Shown here: positions 26,174 to 35,843 of the stretch, in pieces
Numbering within the stretch: position 1 is the stretch's first letter
Layout of the letters: each line of letters starts with the position of its first letter
From: Chitinophagaceae bacterium
GTDB taxonomy: Bacteria; Bacteroidota; Bacteroidia; Chitinophagales; Chitinophagaceae
Length of the DNA: 64,000 nucleotides
Assembly: GCA_016710745.1 (NCBI GenBank)
Contig: JADJVB010000012.1
Location: 523,747 to 587,746, forward strand
Direction of reading: 5' to 3'
Program-made: the position numbers and the translations under genes
The notes under the pieces: model-generated
The model's input: only the letters and a program-made list of their open reading frames with translations
Database searches by the model: none
What the model was told of the DNA's origin: nothing

Positions 26174-28729
26174 CTACTTCGGTTTATATTCCAAAACCAG
26201 CACCGCATTTTCAGTCAGGCTTGCACTGCTGTGCAACTCATAACGCTTGTCTCCGGCCTTTACCACGATCGTTGCTGTATTGGGTGGAATGCTGCCGAGA
26301 TTATGTGCAAACAGCACAATTTCATGGCGGTCTGCCTGATCATCCAATACCAGGTTAACAGTTATTGGTTTATCCGTCAGGCGTTGGCTGCCTAACAGTA
26401 ATTTGCTGTTATAATATACACTGATCGAATCTCCATCGATGGTGCCATTATCAAAAATATCGAGCGTAACGTTTTTCACCGTTACCGGTATGCGGCTAAA
26501 AATCGTATTCTTCCTTTCGGTAACTTTGGCAGCCGGTTTAGCCGCTGCCGGACTGCCGGTTGTACTTATTTTAAATTCTTTAGGTGGCTCAGCACCCATC
26601 AGGTTCTTAACAAAATAATCCCAGCGTTTGCGGGTCATATATAAGCCATCGGCACCATACCCATGCCGGGCATTGGGAAAGATCAGCATGTCAAAATCTT
26701 TATTGGCTTTTTGTAAAGCTTCTGCCACTAAATAGGTGTTATAAGGCGGCACATTATCATCCATACCACCATGCACCAGCATCAATTTTCCTTTGAGGTT
26801 ACCGGCGTTGATCTGGTTGGCCTGGTTCTCATAATTGGTTTTTCCATTTGCATCTTTGCTCATTAAACCAATATACCGTTCGCCCCAGTCATCTTCGTAA
26901 TTGCGGTTATCGTGATTACCCGATTCGGAAATACCCACTTTATAAAAATCGGGATAAGTAAACATGGCATCAGCCGTGGCAAAGCCTCCACCCGAATGGC
27001 CCCAAACACCAACTTTATCAAGGTCGATAAAGGCCCTGGTAGCTGCCAGTTGTTTAATACCAGCCACCTGGTCGTCAAGTGTATTGCTGCCCATGTTGCC
27101 GTAACAGGCATCATGAAATGATTTTGAACGGTCGGGATTACAGGAGCCATCAATGATCACTACAATAAAACCAAGGTCGGCCAATGCCTGGTGATCGCCG
27201 CGTGCCGGCGAAAAAGAACGGTTACCCACACCGCCCCCCTGCGGTCCGGGATAGATATAATTAACAACCGGGTATTTTTTTGTTTTATCCAGGTCCTTCG
27301 GTGTAAATAGCAGGCCATACAAATCCCATTTGCCATCGTTTGACTTTACCGTAATAGGTTCCGGCGCTTTCCAGCCGGTAGCGGTAAGCGCAGAAATATC
27401 TGCCTTTTCAAGTGAAGCGATCAGTTTGCCCTGCATGGTGCGCAAAACAGAAACAGGTGGCTGATTTGGTTTGGAATAATTGTCTACAAAATATTTACCA
27501 TCGGGCGACAGGCTAACATTATGATGGCCATCTTCGGGCGTTAGCAGGGTGAGTTTACTGCCGTCAAACTTTATACTGTAAAAATGGCTGAAATATGGAT
27601 CACGGCCGGATTCCCGGCCATTGGCATATAAATATAGCGTACGATTGGCTTCGTCAACTTTTAGTAATTGAGTAACTACAAAATTGCCTTTGGTGATCTG
27701 ATTTTTGAGCTGGCCGGTGGTTGCATCGTAGAGGTACTGGTGTCCCCAATCATCCCGCTCGCTATACCAGATGATCTCATTGGTTTTATCGAGAAAATGC
27801 CAGTTGATGGTACCCTGCCCGCTTTCGTATTGAGTGGCTACTTTTTCTTCAAAAACCTCACTCACCTCACCGGTAGCGGCATCGGCTATACGCATTTTTT
27901 CTATTTTATGATCGCGGCTGGTAGATACAAATGCGAGTTTGCTGGCATCGGCATTCCATTCATTATCATCATAAGGCCCTCCCGAGGAAATGTCATCACT
28001 GAGGGTTCCTCTGCGATCGTCGGGCGGAATTTTTAACCGGATAACTTTGGGTATATCTACCTCAATGATTACCCGGTGTATTTTAATAATTTCTTTGTCT
28101 TCCGGCAATGGATATTTCCAGGCTTCCAGTTTGGGTGCACCCACATTAGTGGTTACCAGGTACATGTCCTGTATATGCCGCTGATCTTGTTGAAAAGTGG
28201 CTATCTTTTTCGAATCAGGACTCCAAAGCATGATGGGCCGGTCGCTATGTGTCCAGCCGGCATTATCGGTAGCATAACCAAAGTCCTTAACCCCATCGGT
28301 GGTGAGTTGGGTTTCTTTTTTAGTTTCCAGGTCCTTTACCCATAAATTCCAGTCGCGGATAAAAGCGGCTTTCTTACCATCAGGAGAAATTATTTCATTG
28401 CTTCCACCTCTTCTGCGGCCACCTGCAGCAGCGTTGTCAGCTGCGTTTGGCAGAATGGACTTTAAGTCAGCCCCAAATTTACGGCCACCGTTTGATGGAT
28501 CTGCCAATACGTACTCTTTACCTCCGGCAATATCAACCGAATACCAAAATTTGCCATCGGGTAACCAATTGGGGCGTACATTACTGCGATATACCAGTTT
28601 ATTGACACTGAAATTCAAGGCTTGTGCAGCCTGTTCGTAATCAGCAGCAGTTAAAACTTTTTTATCCTGTGCGGCAAGGGTAAAACTGATAACAGTCATA
28701 CAGGCCAGGAATACCAGGTTCTTTTTCAT
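26174..28729 (-). CDS. Dipeptidyl-peptidase IV-like S9 peptidase with C-terminal accessory domain
   Basis: 851 residues. Signal peptide 1-20 (ISFTLAAQ). Residues about 25-460 are the DPP-IV beta-propeller (DPPIV_N). The catalytic domain has the nucleophile Ser579 (GHSGGG), Asp in HGGMDDNV (about 657-658) and His689 (NARHGYG). It cleaves dipeptides after Pro/Ala in the periplasm or at the surface. The last 130 residues (about 720-851) form an extra beta domain (VTLDIFDNGTIDGDSISVYY, FAHNLGSIPPNTATI) seen as an accessory domain on other Bacteroidota secreted proteins. Ends before a gap of 180 bases; divergent from mobA. Confidence 0.9.
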   Translation of the reverse strand: MKKNLVFLACMTVISFTLAAQDKKVLTAADYEQAAQALNFSVNKLVYRSNVRPNWLPDGKFWYSVDIAGGKEYVLADPSNGGRKFGADLKSILPNAADNAAAGGRRRGGSNEIISPDGKKAAFIRDWNLWVKDLETKKETQLTTDGVKDFGYATDNAGWTHSDRPIMLWSPDSKKIATFQQDQRHIQDMYLVTTNVGAPKLEAWKYPLPEDKEIIKIHRVIIEVDIPKVIRLKIPPDDRRGTLSDDISSGGPYDDNEWNADASKLAFVSTSRDHKIEKMRIADAATGEVSEVFEEKVATQYESGQGTINWHFLDKTNEIIWYSERDDWGHQYLYDATTGQLKNQITKGNFVVTQLLKVDEANRTLYLYANGRESGRDPYFSHFYSIKFDGSKLTLLTPEDGHHNVSLSPDGKYFVDNYSKPNQPPVSVLRTMQGKLIASLEKADISALTATGWKAPEPITVKSNDGKWDLYGLLFTPKDLDKTKKYPVVNYIYPGPQGGGVGNRSFSPARGDHQALADLGFIVVIIDGSCNPDRSKSFHDACYGNMGSNTLDDQVAGIKQLAATRAFIDLDKVGVWGHSGGGFATADAMFTYPDFYKVGISESGNHDNRNYEDDWGERYIGLMSKDANGKTNYENQANQINAGNLKGKLMLVHGGMDDNVPPYNTYLVAEALQKANKDFDMLIFPNARHGYGADGLYMTRKRWDYFVKNLMGAEPPKEFKISTTGSPAAAKPAAKVTERKNTIFSRIPVTVKNVTLDIFDNGTIDGDSISVYYNSKLLLGSQRLTDKPITVNLVLDDQADRHEIVLFAHNLGSIPPNTATIVVKAGDKRYELHSSASLTENAVLVLEYKPK

Positions 28730-28873
28730 GATATAGTTGTTTCGGACGTTAATTTAAGAAATGTTGGGGATTTGGATGAAGTTAATTGTTGAATGGCGAA
28801 ATTGAATTTATTGATGGCTTTAATAATCGTTAAAATGAGAAGAATTAAATATGTAATTTAGAAAGTCAATGTT

Positions 28874-29479
28874 ATGACCGAAATAAAAGAAAATCTTTTT
28901 CTCAACACATACGGCCTGGTCCTTAGTGGAGGAAACAGCATTCGCATGGGTGCCGACAAAAGCATGTTACAATACTTTGAAAAGCCACAACGTTACCATG
29001 TTTATGAATTGCTACAGCCTTTTTGCGAAAAGGTTTTCATTTCCTGTAATGAGCAGCAGGTGAATAGTCTTGAACCAGGATATAGTTTTGTAAAAGACCA
29101 TGCCTCGTATAAAAATATTGGCCCCATGGCTGCCTTGCTTTCAGCATTTGACCTGTTTCCAGAGAAGAATATATTACTGATCGGATGCGATTACCCATTT
29201 TTAATGGCTGAAGAATTAGCACCCTTTTCTATCCAATGCCGGGAAACGCCTGCCGCTTTTTATAATAAAGAGGCAAATAAGTATGAGCCAATGCTGGCCT
29301 GGTATCCGGCAACATCTTTCCACGCACTGCAGGCAATGTATCATGCGCTGCAATTCTCACTTCAACAATTCCTGGTAAAGCAAAATGCAGCCAAATATTA
29401 TCCGGCCGGTAAACATTCGATTGTGAGTGTTGATACACCCGCAGATTTTATCAAAACCGTTTCTTTACTCAACCCGTGA
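28874..29479 (+). CDS. mobA: Molybdenum cofactor guanylyltransferase (MobA-like)
   Basis: 201 residues. N-terminal nucleotide-binding motif LVLSGGNSIRMGADKSML, catalytic acidic patch IGCDYPFL (Asp about 105), and C-terminal IVSVDTPADF. This enzyme attaches GMP to molybdopterin to make the bis-MGD cofactor needed by formate dehydrogenase. It is followed 30 bases later by fdhD. The fdhA/fdhB genes sit 1.4 kb downstream on the opposite strand, so it probably supplies their cofactor. Confidence 0.88.
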   Translation: MTEIKENLFLNTYGLVLSGGNSIRMGADKSMLQYFEKPQRYHVYELLQPFCEKVFISCNEQQVNSLEPGYSFVKDHASYKNIGPMAALLSAFDLFPEKNILLIGCDYPFLMAEELAPFSIQCRETPAAFYNKEANKYEPMLAWYPATSFHALQAMYHALQFSLQQFLVKQNAAKYYPAGKHSIVSVDTPADFIKTVSLLNP

Positions 29480-29509
29480 TATGCCCGATTTCTTTTGTAT
29501 TTTTAAACT

Positions 29510-30340
29510 ATGAGCGATTCTTCCGTTGAACAGATCAGCATTCAAAAAGCAGCCGATGGCAAAATAACCGAAGCCCCGGATAAAATTGCTGTGGAGGAGC
29601 CGCTTGAAATTCAACTTACTTATAGCACCGATACCGGGTTGATGCACAAAAACATTGCGGTAACCATGCGCACACCAGGCCATGATGCAGACCTGGCTGC
29701 CGGGTTCCTGTTTACCGAAGGGATTATTGTTGCGTCAACAGATATCGATGCTATTAAACGGGTAGCTGCCGATGATAACCGGATATCGGTTGTACTGAAA
29801 GAAAACATCGTACCTGTTTTAGCAAATGCCAGCCGAAATTTTTACAGTACCTCCAGCTGCGGTATTTGTGGAAAGGCCAGTATTGAAGCCATTCGCACGG
29901 TTTCTCAATTTAACGATTTGCCCGATACCATTCAAATACCCGCAACGGTATTTTATGGTTTACAAAACAAATTAAAGACCCAACAAAAAGCTTTTGAAGA
30001 TACCGGCGGCATACATGCCAGCGCATTGTTTAACCTTGACGGACATTTTATTTTGTTACGGGAAGATGTGGGCCGCCATAATGCGTTAGACAAGATCATC
30101 GGCTCATCATTGCTGAATAATCAACTACCGGCAAGCCATTGTATTTTACTTTTGAGTGGAAGGGCAAGTTTTGAGTTGCTGCAAAAATCGGTAATGGCAG
30201 GCATCAAAATTGTTGCGGCCGTAGGGGCGCCTTCGAGCCTGGCAGTGAAAATGGCGAGGGAGAACGGGATCACATTGATTGGATTTTTAAAAGATAACCG
30301 GTTTAATATTTATGCAGGAGAACACAGGATTACCGCCTAG
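29510..30340 (+). CDS. fdhD: Formate dehydrogenase accessory sulfurtransferase FdhD
   Basis: 276 residues. Core motifs: MRTPGHDADLAAGFLFTEGI (family signature), CGICG with Cys117 and Cys120 (SSCGICGK), the GGIHASALF turn and REDVGRHNALDKIIG. FdhD takes sulfur from a desulfurase and loads it onto the molybdenum site of FdhA; without it FDH is inactive. Second of three genes on the plus strand. The Cys pair is present, so the sulfur-transfer function is likely intact. Confidence 0.95.
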   Translation: MSDSSVEQISIQKAADGKITEAPDKIAVEEPLEIQLTYSTDTGLMHKNIAVTMRTPGHDADLAAGFLFTEGIIVASTDIDAIKRVAADDNRISVVLKENIVPVLANASRNFYSTSSCGICGKASIEAIRTVSQFNDLPDTIQIPATVFYGLQNKLKTQQKAFEDTGGIHASALFNLDGHFILLREDVGRHNALDKIIGSSLLNNQLPASHCILLLSGRASFELLQKSVMAGIKIVAAVGAPSSLAVKMARENGITLIGFLKDNRFNIYAGEHRITA

Positions 30341-30447
30341 TTTTTTCCGGCCGGGGAGGCGGAAAGCGGTTTTTTGGGTATTTTCCGATCCCGTGTTATC
30401 AACGTTCACGCAGTGTGCTATGCACCGGCTACATTTAAATACATGAT

Positions 30448-30816
30448 ATGAAAATACGCATCAAAGCAAACTCGATCAGATTCCGGCTTACCAGATCCGA
30501 AGTAAGCAAACTGGCTGCCACAGGCTATCTGGAGGAAGAAACCAATTTCCCCGAAAATAAATTTATTTATGCTTTGGAGGTGGTGAAAGATTCTGCTGAA
30601 TTATCAGCATCATTTCTACACAATAAAATGACCATGCTGGTTACTGAATCTTTCGTAAAAGACTGGCCGCAAAATGAGGTTGTTGGATTAGACGCCAGTT
30701 TGAAAGTATCTGAAGATCATTCCCTGTATCTTTTACTCGAAAAGGATTTTGTTTGCCTGGACGACACTACCGAAGATCAAAGCGACAATTTCGAGAACCC
30801 CAATAAAACCTGCTGA
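30448..30816 (+). CDS. DUF7009-like small protein
   Basis: 122 residues. Begins MKIRIKANSIRFRLTRSEVSKLAATGYLEEE, the pattern of a small Bacteroidota family (DUF7009). Beta-rich N-terminal half, then FLHNKMTMLVTESFVKDWPQNEVVGLDA, with an acidic C-terminal tail (DDTTEDQSDNFENPNKTC). It lies in the mobA-fdhD run, 108 bases after fdhD, and converges 24 bases from fdhA. Its position suggests a role in formate dehydrogenase maturation or regulation, but that is inference. Confidence 0.75.
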   Translation: MKIRIKANSIRFRLTRSEVSKLAATGYLEEETNFPENKFIYALEVVKDSAELSASFLHNKMTMLVTESFVKDWPQNEVVGLDASLKVSEDHSLYLLLEKDFVCLDDTTEDQSDNFENPNKTC

Positions 30817-30839
30817 CAGAAATTTAATCAGGCAAAGGT

Positions 30840-33653
30840 TTAAACAGGCTCTTTTTTATACTTTCCTTTACTCTTTCTGATATTCACCGCTACTACTTTA
30901 TATTCGGGGCACATAGCCTCCGAATCAGAAATATCGGAAGTGATATTATTCAGCATGATATCCGGAAAATGAAAGGTAGAACTCAAAATGCCCGGTTTTA
31001 CCTCATCGGTTATCTTTGCCCGAACATCCGCCTTTCCTCTCGGCGATTCAATGCAAACCATATCGCCCTCATGGATCTGGTGCTTTGATGCATCTACCGG
31101 ATTGATCAGTAAAAAATCTTCTTTTAATATTTTACCATTTCCGGTTCTTCGGGTCATGGCACCACAATTATAATGCTCCAGTTCGCGGTTGGTTGTTATG
31201 ATGTATGGATATTCCTTACCATGTTGAACAATTTCTTCGGTTTCCTTAAAATGGTTGTGAACGAATTTTCCGAGGCCGCGCTTAAAACTTTCAACGTGTA
31301 TCATATCAGAATCAGATCCGTCCTTCGCTACCGGCCATTGTTTACCGTTTTCGCCCAAATCCTTCCATTTAACACCAGCGAAAAACGGCACTATCTGGGC
31401 AATTTCATCCAGCAAAGTTTCGGGATCATAATCGGGTTGGGCATATCCCATTCTGTTCATTATATCTACAATGATCTGCCCATCAGGCCTGGTACCTTCA
31501 ATGGGTTCTACCACTTTATTTACCCGTTGAATTCTTCTTTCACCATTGGTAAAAGTGCCGCTTTTTTCAAGGAATGAAGCCCCGGGAAGAATAACCGTTG
31601 CCAATTTAGCTGTTTCTGTCATGAATAATTCCTGTACCACAAATAGTTCCAGGTTCTTTAATGCTGCCACAACCCTATGCGTGTTTGGGTCAGTTTGTGC
31701 CATGTCTTCGCCGATCACCCAAACGGCTTTCAGTTTATTATTAAGTGACGCATCATACATCTGTGGAATTTTGTATCCCACATGTGTTGGCAGTTTTGCA
31801 TTATAAAACAACTCATACCGCTGATGATTTTCAGGCAAAGTAATATCCAGGTAACCTGCACCCTGGTGGGGCTGACAACCCATATCAGCGGCACCCTGTA
31901 CATTGTTTTGTCCGCGCAGCGGATTTACACCAACTCCCCTGCGGCCAATGTTACCCGTTATCATGGCCAGATCGGCAATCAACATTACCGTGAAGGTTCC
32001 CTGTGTATGTTCGGTTACTCCCAAACCATGAAACGACATGGCATTACCTGCTGAAGCATAGGCTACCGAAGCCCTTCTTACCAGGTCTTTGTTTACACCG
32101 GTTATTTTTTCCAGCTCATCGATGTTGAGCGAAAGGACCTGCTGCTTAAAATCTTCATACCCTTCTGTACGTTTACTGATAAAGTCCTTGTCCTCCAACT
32201 GTTCTTTAATAATATAATACAACATCATATTCAGCAAAGCCACATTGGTACCCGGGCGCAACTGCAAATGATAATCGGCATACCTCGCCAATTCGATCCG
32301 GCGGGGGTCAATCACGATCAAAGTTTTTCCTTTGATCGCCTGCTGCTTTATTTTGGCCCCGGTAACCGGGTGTGCATCCGTAGGATTGGCCCCGATGACC
32401 ATCATACAGTCCGTGAAATTTAGATCCTTAACAGAATTTGTTGCCGCGCCTGTACCAAAGGTACGTTGCATGCCCAGTGCCGTTGGTGAATGACACACCC
32501 GGGCACAACTGTCGATGTTATTAGTGCCAATCACTGCACGAATAAATTTCTGCATCAGGTAATTTTCTTCGTTGGTGCACCGGGCGCTTGAAATGCCGGC
32601 GATATAATCGGGCCCAAAATCGTTTTTTATCTGGGTTAATTTATGGGCAATAAAGTCATAAGCCTCCTCCCAGGTTGCTTCAACAAATTCTCCATTCTTT
32701 TTGATCAGCGGTGTTCGGATCCTGTCTTCATGATTATAGAAGGAAAATGCGAAGCGTCCCTTCAGGCAGGTATGCCCCTGGTTCGATTCGGCATTGTACG
32801 GCGCCTGGATAGAATGGATCTTGTTTTCTTTAACCGCTACATCCAGGTTACAACCCACGCCGCAATAGGTGCAAATGGTTCTTACTTTTTTATCAACAGC
32901 CGTTGATTTCGATTCAAAAACATCCGATATGGCCGAAGTTGGACAAGCCTGGGCACAGGCACCGCAACTTACACAATCCGAATTTTCGAAATCCGTTTCC
33001 AGGCTTTTAATGATATGGCTGTCGAATCCCCGGCCGGCCATACTTAAAACAAATTCACCCTGCACCTCATCACAGGCCCTCACACAACGATAACAGTTAA
33101 TGCATTTACTGAAATCGGAAGTCATGTAGGGATGACTCAGGTCTTTTTCTTTATTAAGGTGGTTCTTTCCTTCGGGATACCGTACATCCCGTATGCCTAC
33201 TTTAGCTGCCACCGTTTGCAATTCACAATTATTATTGACCTCGCAGGTTAAGCAGTCGAGTGGATGATCGGTAAGCACCAATTCAACGATATTCTTTCTG
33301 AGTTTTTGTATACGGTTCGAATGCGGATAAATATAGGAACCCGGCATGACCGGTGTATGACAGGAGGCCTGGGCCTTTGCCTTTCCTTTCTCATGTAACG
33401 CTACATCCACACTACAAACCCGGCAGGAACCAAATGGATCCAGGTTGGGTGCATCGCATAATGTGGGTACATATTCCTGCCCGAAATTCCTCCTGATGAA
33501 TGCAAGTATTGTTTCGCCTTGCTGTATCCTGTATGGTGTATTGTCAATAAAAGCCACATCAGCCCCGGCGCTGCCATTATCTGCCTCCCGGCCATTGGTG
33601 GAGCCAATAACTGAAAATTCCTTTTTGCCGTCTTTTTTTTCAACAGGGTTCAT
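30840..33653 (-). CDS. fdhA: NAD-dependent formate dehydrogenase alpha subunit (Mo/W-bisMGD)
   Basis: 937 residues. Order: 2Fe-2S ferredoxin domain (Cys66, 77, 80, 98), His-Cys 4Fe-4S (His130, Cys134, 137, 143), two 4Fe-4S ferredoxin clusters (Cys184/187/190/194 and 227/230/233/237), molybdopterin-domain 4Fe-4S (Cys261/264/268/296), then the bis-MGD oxidoreductase. The catalytic residue is Cys387 in CARVCHSP rather than selenocysteine. It oxidises formate to CO2 and passes electrons through the FeS chain to FdhB. fdhB precedes it by 8 bases. It faces mobA, fdhD and DUF7009, which mature its cofactor. Confidence 0.93.
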   Translation of the reverse strand: MNPVEKKDGKKEFSVIGSTNGREADNGSAGADVAFIDNTPYRIQQGETILAFIRRNFGQEYVPTLCDAPNLDPFGSCRVCSVDVALHEKGKAKAQASCHTPVMPGSYIYPHSNRIQKLRKNIVELVLTDHPLDCLTCEVNNNCELQTVAAKVGIRDVRYPEGKNHLNKEKDLSHPYMTSDFSKCINCYRCVRACDEVQGEFVLSMAGRGFDSHIIKSLETDFENSDCVSCGACAQACPTSAISDVFESKSTAVDKKVRTICTYCGVGCNLDVAVKENKIHSIQAPYNAESNQGHTCLKGRFAFSFYNHEDRIRTPLIKKNGEFVEATWEEAYDFIAHKLTQIKNDFGPDYIAGISSARCTNEENYLMQKFIRAVIGTNNIDSCARVCHSPTALGMQRTFGTGAATNSVKDLNFTDCMMVIGANPTDAHPVTGAKIKQQAIKGKTLIVIDPRRIELARYADYHLQLRPGTNVALLNMMLYYIIKEQLEDKDFISKRTEGYEDFKQQVLSLNIDELEKITGVNKDLVRRASVAYASAGNAMSFHGLGVTEHTQGTFTVMLIADLAMITGNIGRRGVGVNPLRGQNNVQGAADMGCQPHQGAGYLDITLPENHQRYELFYNAKLPTHVGYKIPQMYDASLNNKLKAVWVIGEDMAQTDPNTHRVVAALKNLELFVVQELFMTETAKLATVILPGASFLEKSGTFTNGERRIQRVNKVVEPIEGTRPDGQIIVDIMNRMGYAQPDYDPETLLDEIAQIVPFFAGVKWKDLGENGKQWPVAKDGSDSDMIHVESFKRGLGKFVHNHFKETEEIVQHGKEYPYIITTNRELEHYNCGAMTRRTGNGKILKEDFLLINPVDASKHQIHEGDMVCIESPRGKADVRAKITDEVKPGILSSTFHFPDIMLNNITSDISDSEAMCPEYKVVAVNIRKSKGKYKKEPV

Positions 33654-33661
33654 AATCAGTT

Positions 33662-35311
33662 TTATTTAAAATAAGGAGACAGTTCTTCATCGAAATAATG
33701 AAGGGCATTCTTTACCGGTAAGGGCAACCCGCCGCCCAAAGCACAGAGCGAACCGATCTCCAGGGTTTCTACCAGGTCGTCTATCAGTTTTCTATCCATT
33801 TTGTAATCAGATTCCTGCGCTTTTTTCAACATTTCGTACCCTCGGGTGCTACCAATACGACAGGGAAAACATTTCCCGCAGCTTTCATGCGCGGTGAACT
33901 GAAACAGATGTTCCAGGTATTTAATAATGGGAAATTTTTCGGGGATACACACAACCGATGCATGCCCCAACAAAAAACCATTCGCGTCAAAGGATTCAAA
34001 ATCTATCGTAAGGTCGTTAATTTTATCCACCGGAACCAATCCTCCCAATGGCCCGCCAATATGCATGGCTTTGATCTTTTCTTTGAAACCGGCCCCCAGG
34101 TCATTAATCACCACAGAAAGTGGTGTTCCCATGTCCACTTCATAGATTCCGGGCTTATTGAAAAAACCATCCAGTGAAACTAATTTGGTGCCGGTTGACT
34201 TACCCTTTCCTATAGCCGAAAACTGTTCTCCGCCATTTTTTATGACATAGGGAATACAGGCCAGGGTTTCAACATTGTTAACCACGGTTGGCTTATTGAA
34301 CAATCCTTTTTGTGTGGGATAAGGCGGACGAATCCTGACCTCGGGCCGTTGCCCCTCGATCGAGGATAACAAAGCGGTTTCTTCGCCACAGATATAGGCG
34401 CCCATGGCTTTGATCAATTTAAAATTGAAATTGAAACCGGTACCCAAAATATTTTCACCCAGTAATTTCTGCTGCACCAGGTCTTCAACAGCCGCTTGTA
34501 AAATGTTTTGCGATTCGGGATACTCGGCCCGTACATACAATACCCCTGTATCGGCACCAACGATATAGCCGGCTATCATCATGCCCAACAACACGGAATG
34601 CGGTTGCTTCTCCATCAAATATCGGTCGGAATAAGCTCCCGGATCACCTTCATCTGCATTGCACACAATAAATTTTTGTAAACCTTCGGTACTCCTGCAC
34701 GACTCCAGTTTAAAGGCAATCGGAAACCCCGCCCCGCCCCTGCCTCTTAAACCGGATATCTTTAACTCACGTAACAATTCTTCAGGCGTTTTTGATAGCG
34801 AGTGCGATAAAATTTTATAATATTCAGTAATACCCGGGAAAGTTTCGGTTAAAACAGCCGTACCAAAAGAAGCTATGTTGTATTCATCATCCCGTACTAC
34901 CCGGTCAGATTTTATCATCTCAATTTCTGATACGGCATTGCCAGAATAATTTTTTCCGCCATAATTGAAGGCATTATTTTCATGGCATCGGCCCAGGCAA
35001 CACATTTCGCCTATCTCCTCATCGGTAAACGGTAAGCTTAATTGCTCCCGGAGTGCATCCTGCGTACCTGCTGTCATACAGGAACTACCGCTGCAAATAA
35101 ATACCTTTTTGCCCTTGTTTTCTTCTTTTAAAAAATCATAGAAACTTGTAGATCCGAAAATATTAGCCTTTCCCATTAAAAACTCGTCGGCCAGTTCTTC
35201 TATCCTTTCCCGCGAAGGTGTTCCGCTCTCTTTAGCAGCAATGCCCAATTCCTCAAACAGGTTGGTTTTTAGACCTTTCCTGCCCGATAATTCACTAAGA
35301 TTAGATGACAT
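33662..35311 (-). CDS. fdhB: Formate dehydrogenase NAD-binding subunit (NuoE-NuoF fusion)
   Basis: 549 residues. Residues 66-110 are a thioredoxin-like 2Fe-2S domain as in NuoE (Cys73, Cys78, Cys104/105, Cys109; VFICSGSSC, CCLGRCH). The remainder is NuoF-like: FMN/NADH loops GLRGRGGAGFP and GAYICGEETALL, and the 4Fe-4S ESCGKCFPCRIGS. Together they pass electrons from FdhA to NAD+. Fusion of the two modules is usual in cytosolic NAD-linked formate dehydrogenases. First gene of the operon; promoter expected in 35312-35600, no clear site found. Confidence 0.92.
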   Translation of the reverse strand: MSSNLSELSGRKGLKTNLFEELGIAAKESGTPSRERIEELADEFLMGKANIFGSTSFYDFLKEENKGKKVFICSGSSCMTAGTQDALREQLSLPFTDEEIGEMCCLGRCHENNAFNYGGKNYSGNAVSEIEMIKSDRVVRDDEYNIASFGTAVLTETFPGITEYYKILSHSLSKTPEELLRELKISGLRGRGGAGFPIAFKLESCRSTEGLQKFIVCNADEGDPGAYSDRYLMEKQPHSVLLGMMIAGYIVGADTGVLYVRAEYPESQNILQAAVEDLVQQKLLGENILGTGFNFNFKLIKAMGAYICGEETALLSSIEGQRPEVRIRPPYPTQKGLFNKPTVVNNVETLACIPYVIKNGGEQFSAIGKGKSTGTKLVSLDGFFNKPGIYEVDMGTPLSVVINDLGAGFKEKIKAMHIGGPLGGLVPVDKINDLTIDFESFDANGFLLGHASVVCIPEKFPIIKYLEHLFQFTAHESCGKCFPCRIGSTRGYEMLKKAQESDYKMDRKLIDDLVETLEIGSLCALGGGLPLPVKNALHYFDEELSPYFK

Positions 35312-35843
35312 ACCAAATTGTTTACAGCAATTTAATTATTTTATGGTTAAAACCGGGCATTTTTATACCCAAAAACGATTATTCGGCATTATCTGAATTA
35401 AGTTACCGACTTCTTGCAAAATGAGAAAGAAAAAATACCCAGAGAGCTTATAAAAAAACTTCTTTTCAACAGTTTTTTATAGCCATTCGGGGTTAATTAC
35501 CGTTAAATGGGCCAACAGATATCACAGGATGAGGTTCTGATTAGCCATTTGAATATCGGGATTCATTAACTACGTAAATGTGCATCAAATCAAAATCAGG
35601 ATTTGTAATCATCTGTAAAACTTATTTATAGTTGCTTGTTGCACCCGTATCTAACAATATCTATAAAAATATTGACAGATACCTTTATTATTAACCAGCT
35701 ACATAGCTTTCTATGCGGGATAGAATACCAGGTATATCGCACGTAGAGGATACCGGAACGATTGTATCCTGCCACTTGTAAAGGGTAATGGTACGAATAA
35801 AGCTGCTTGTTTAAAATTTGTATCTTCATAAAAATAATTACAA
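35312..35843. other. Divergent intergenic region (fdhB and M1 aminopeptidase)
   Basis: 532 bases without a gene. AT-rich with several A/T tracts; no RNA gene or clear repeat is seen. It must hold divergent promoters for fdhB and the aminopeptidase, but no strict TAnnTTTG box with a proper -33 TTG is visible, except weak TATCTTC near 35821. Confidence 0.4.

Noticed and set aside
30840..33653. Selenocysteine formate dehydrogenase
   Set aside because: The catalytic position is a Cys codon within an uninterrupted frame, not TGA.
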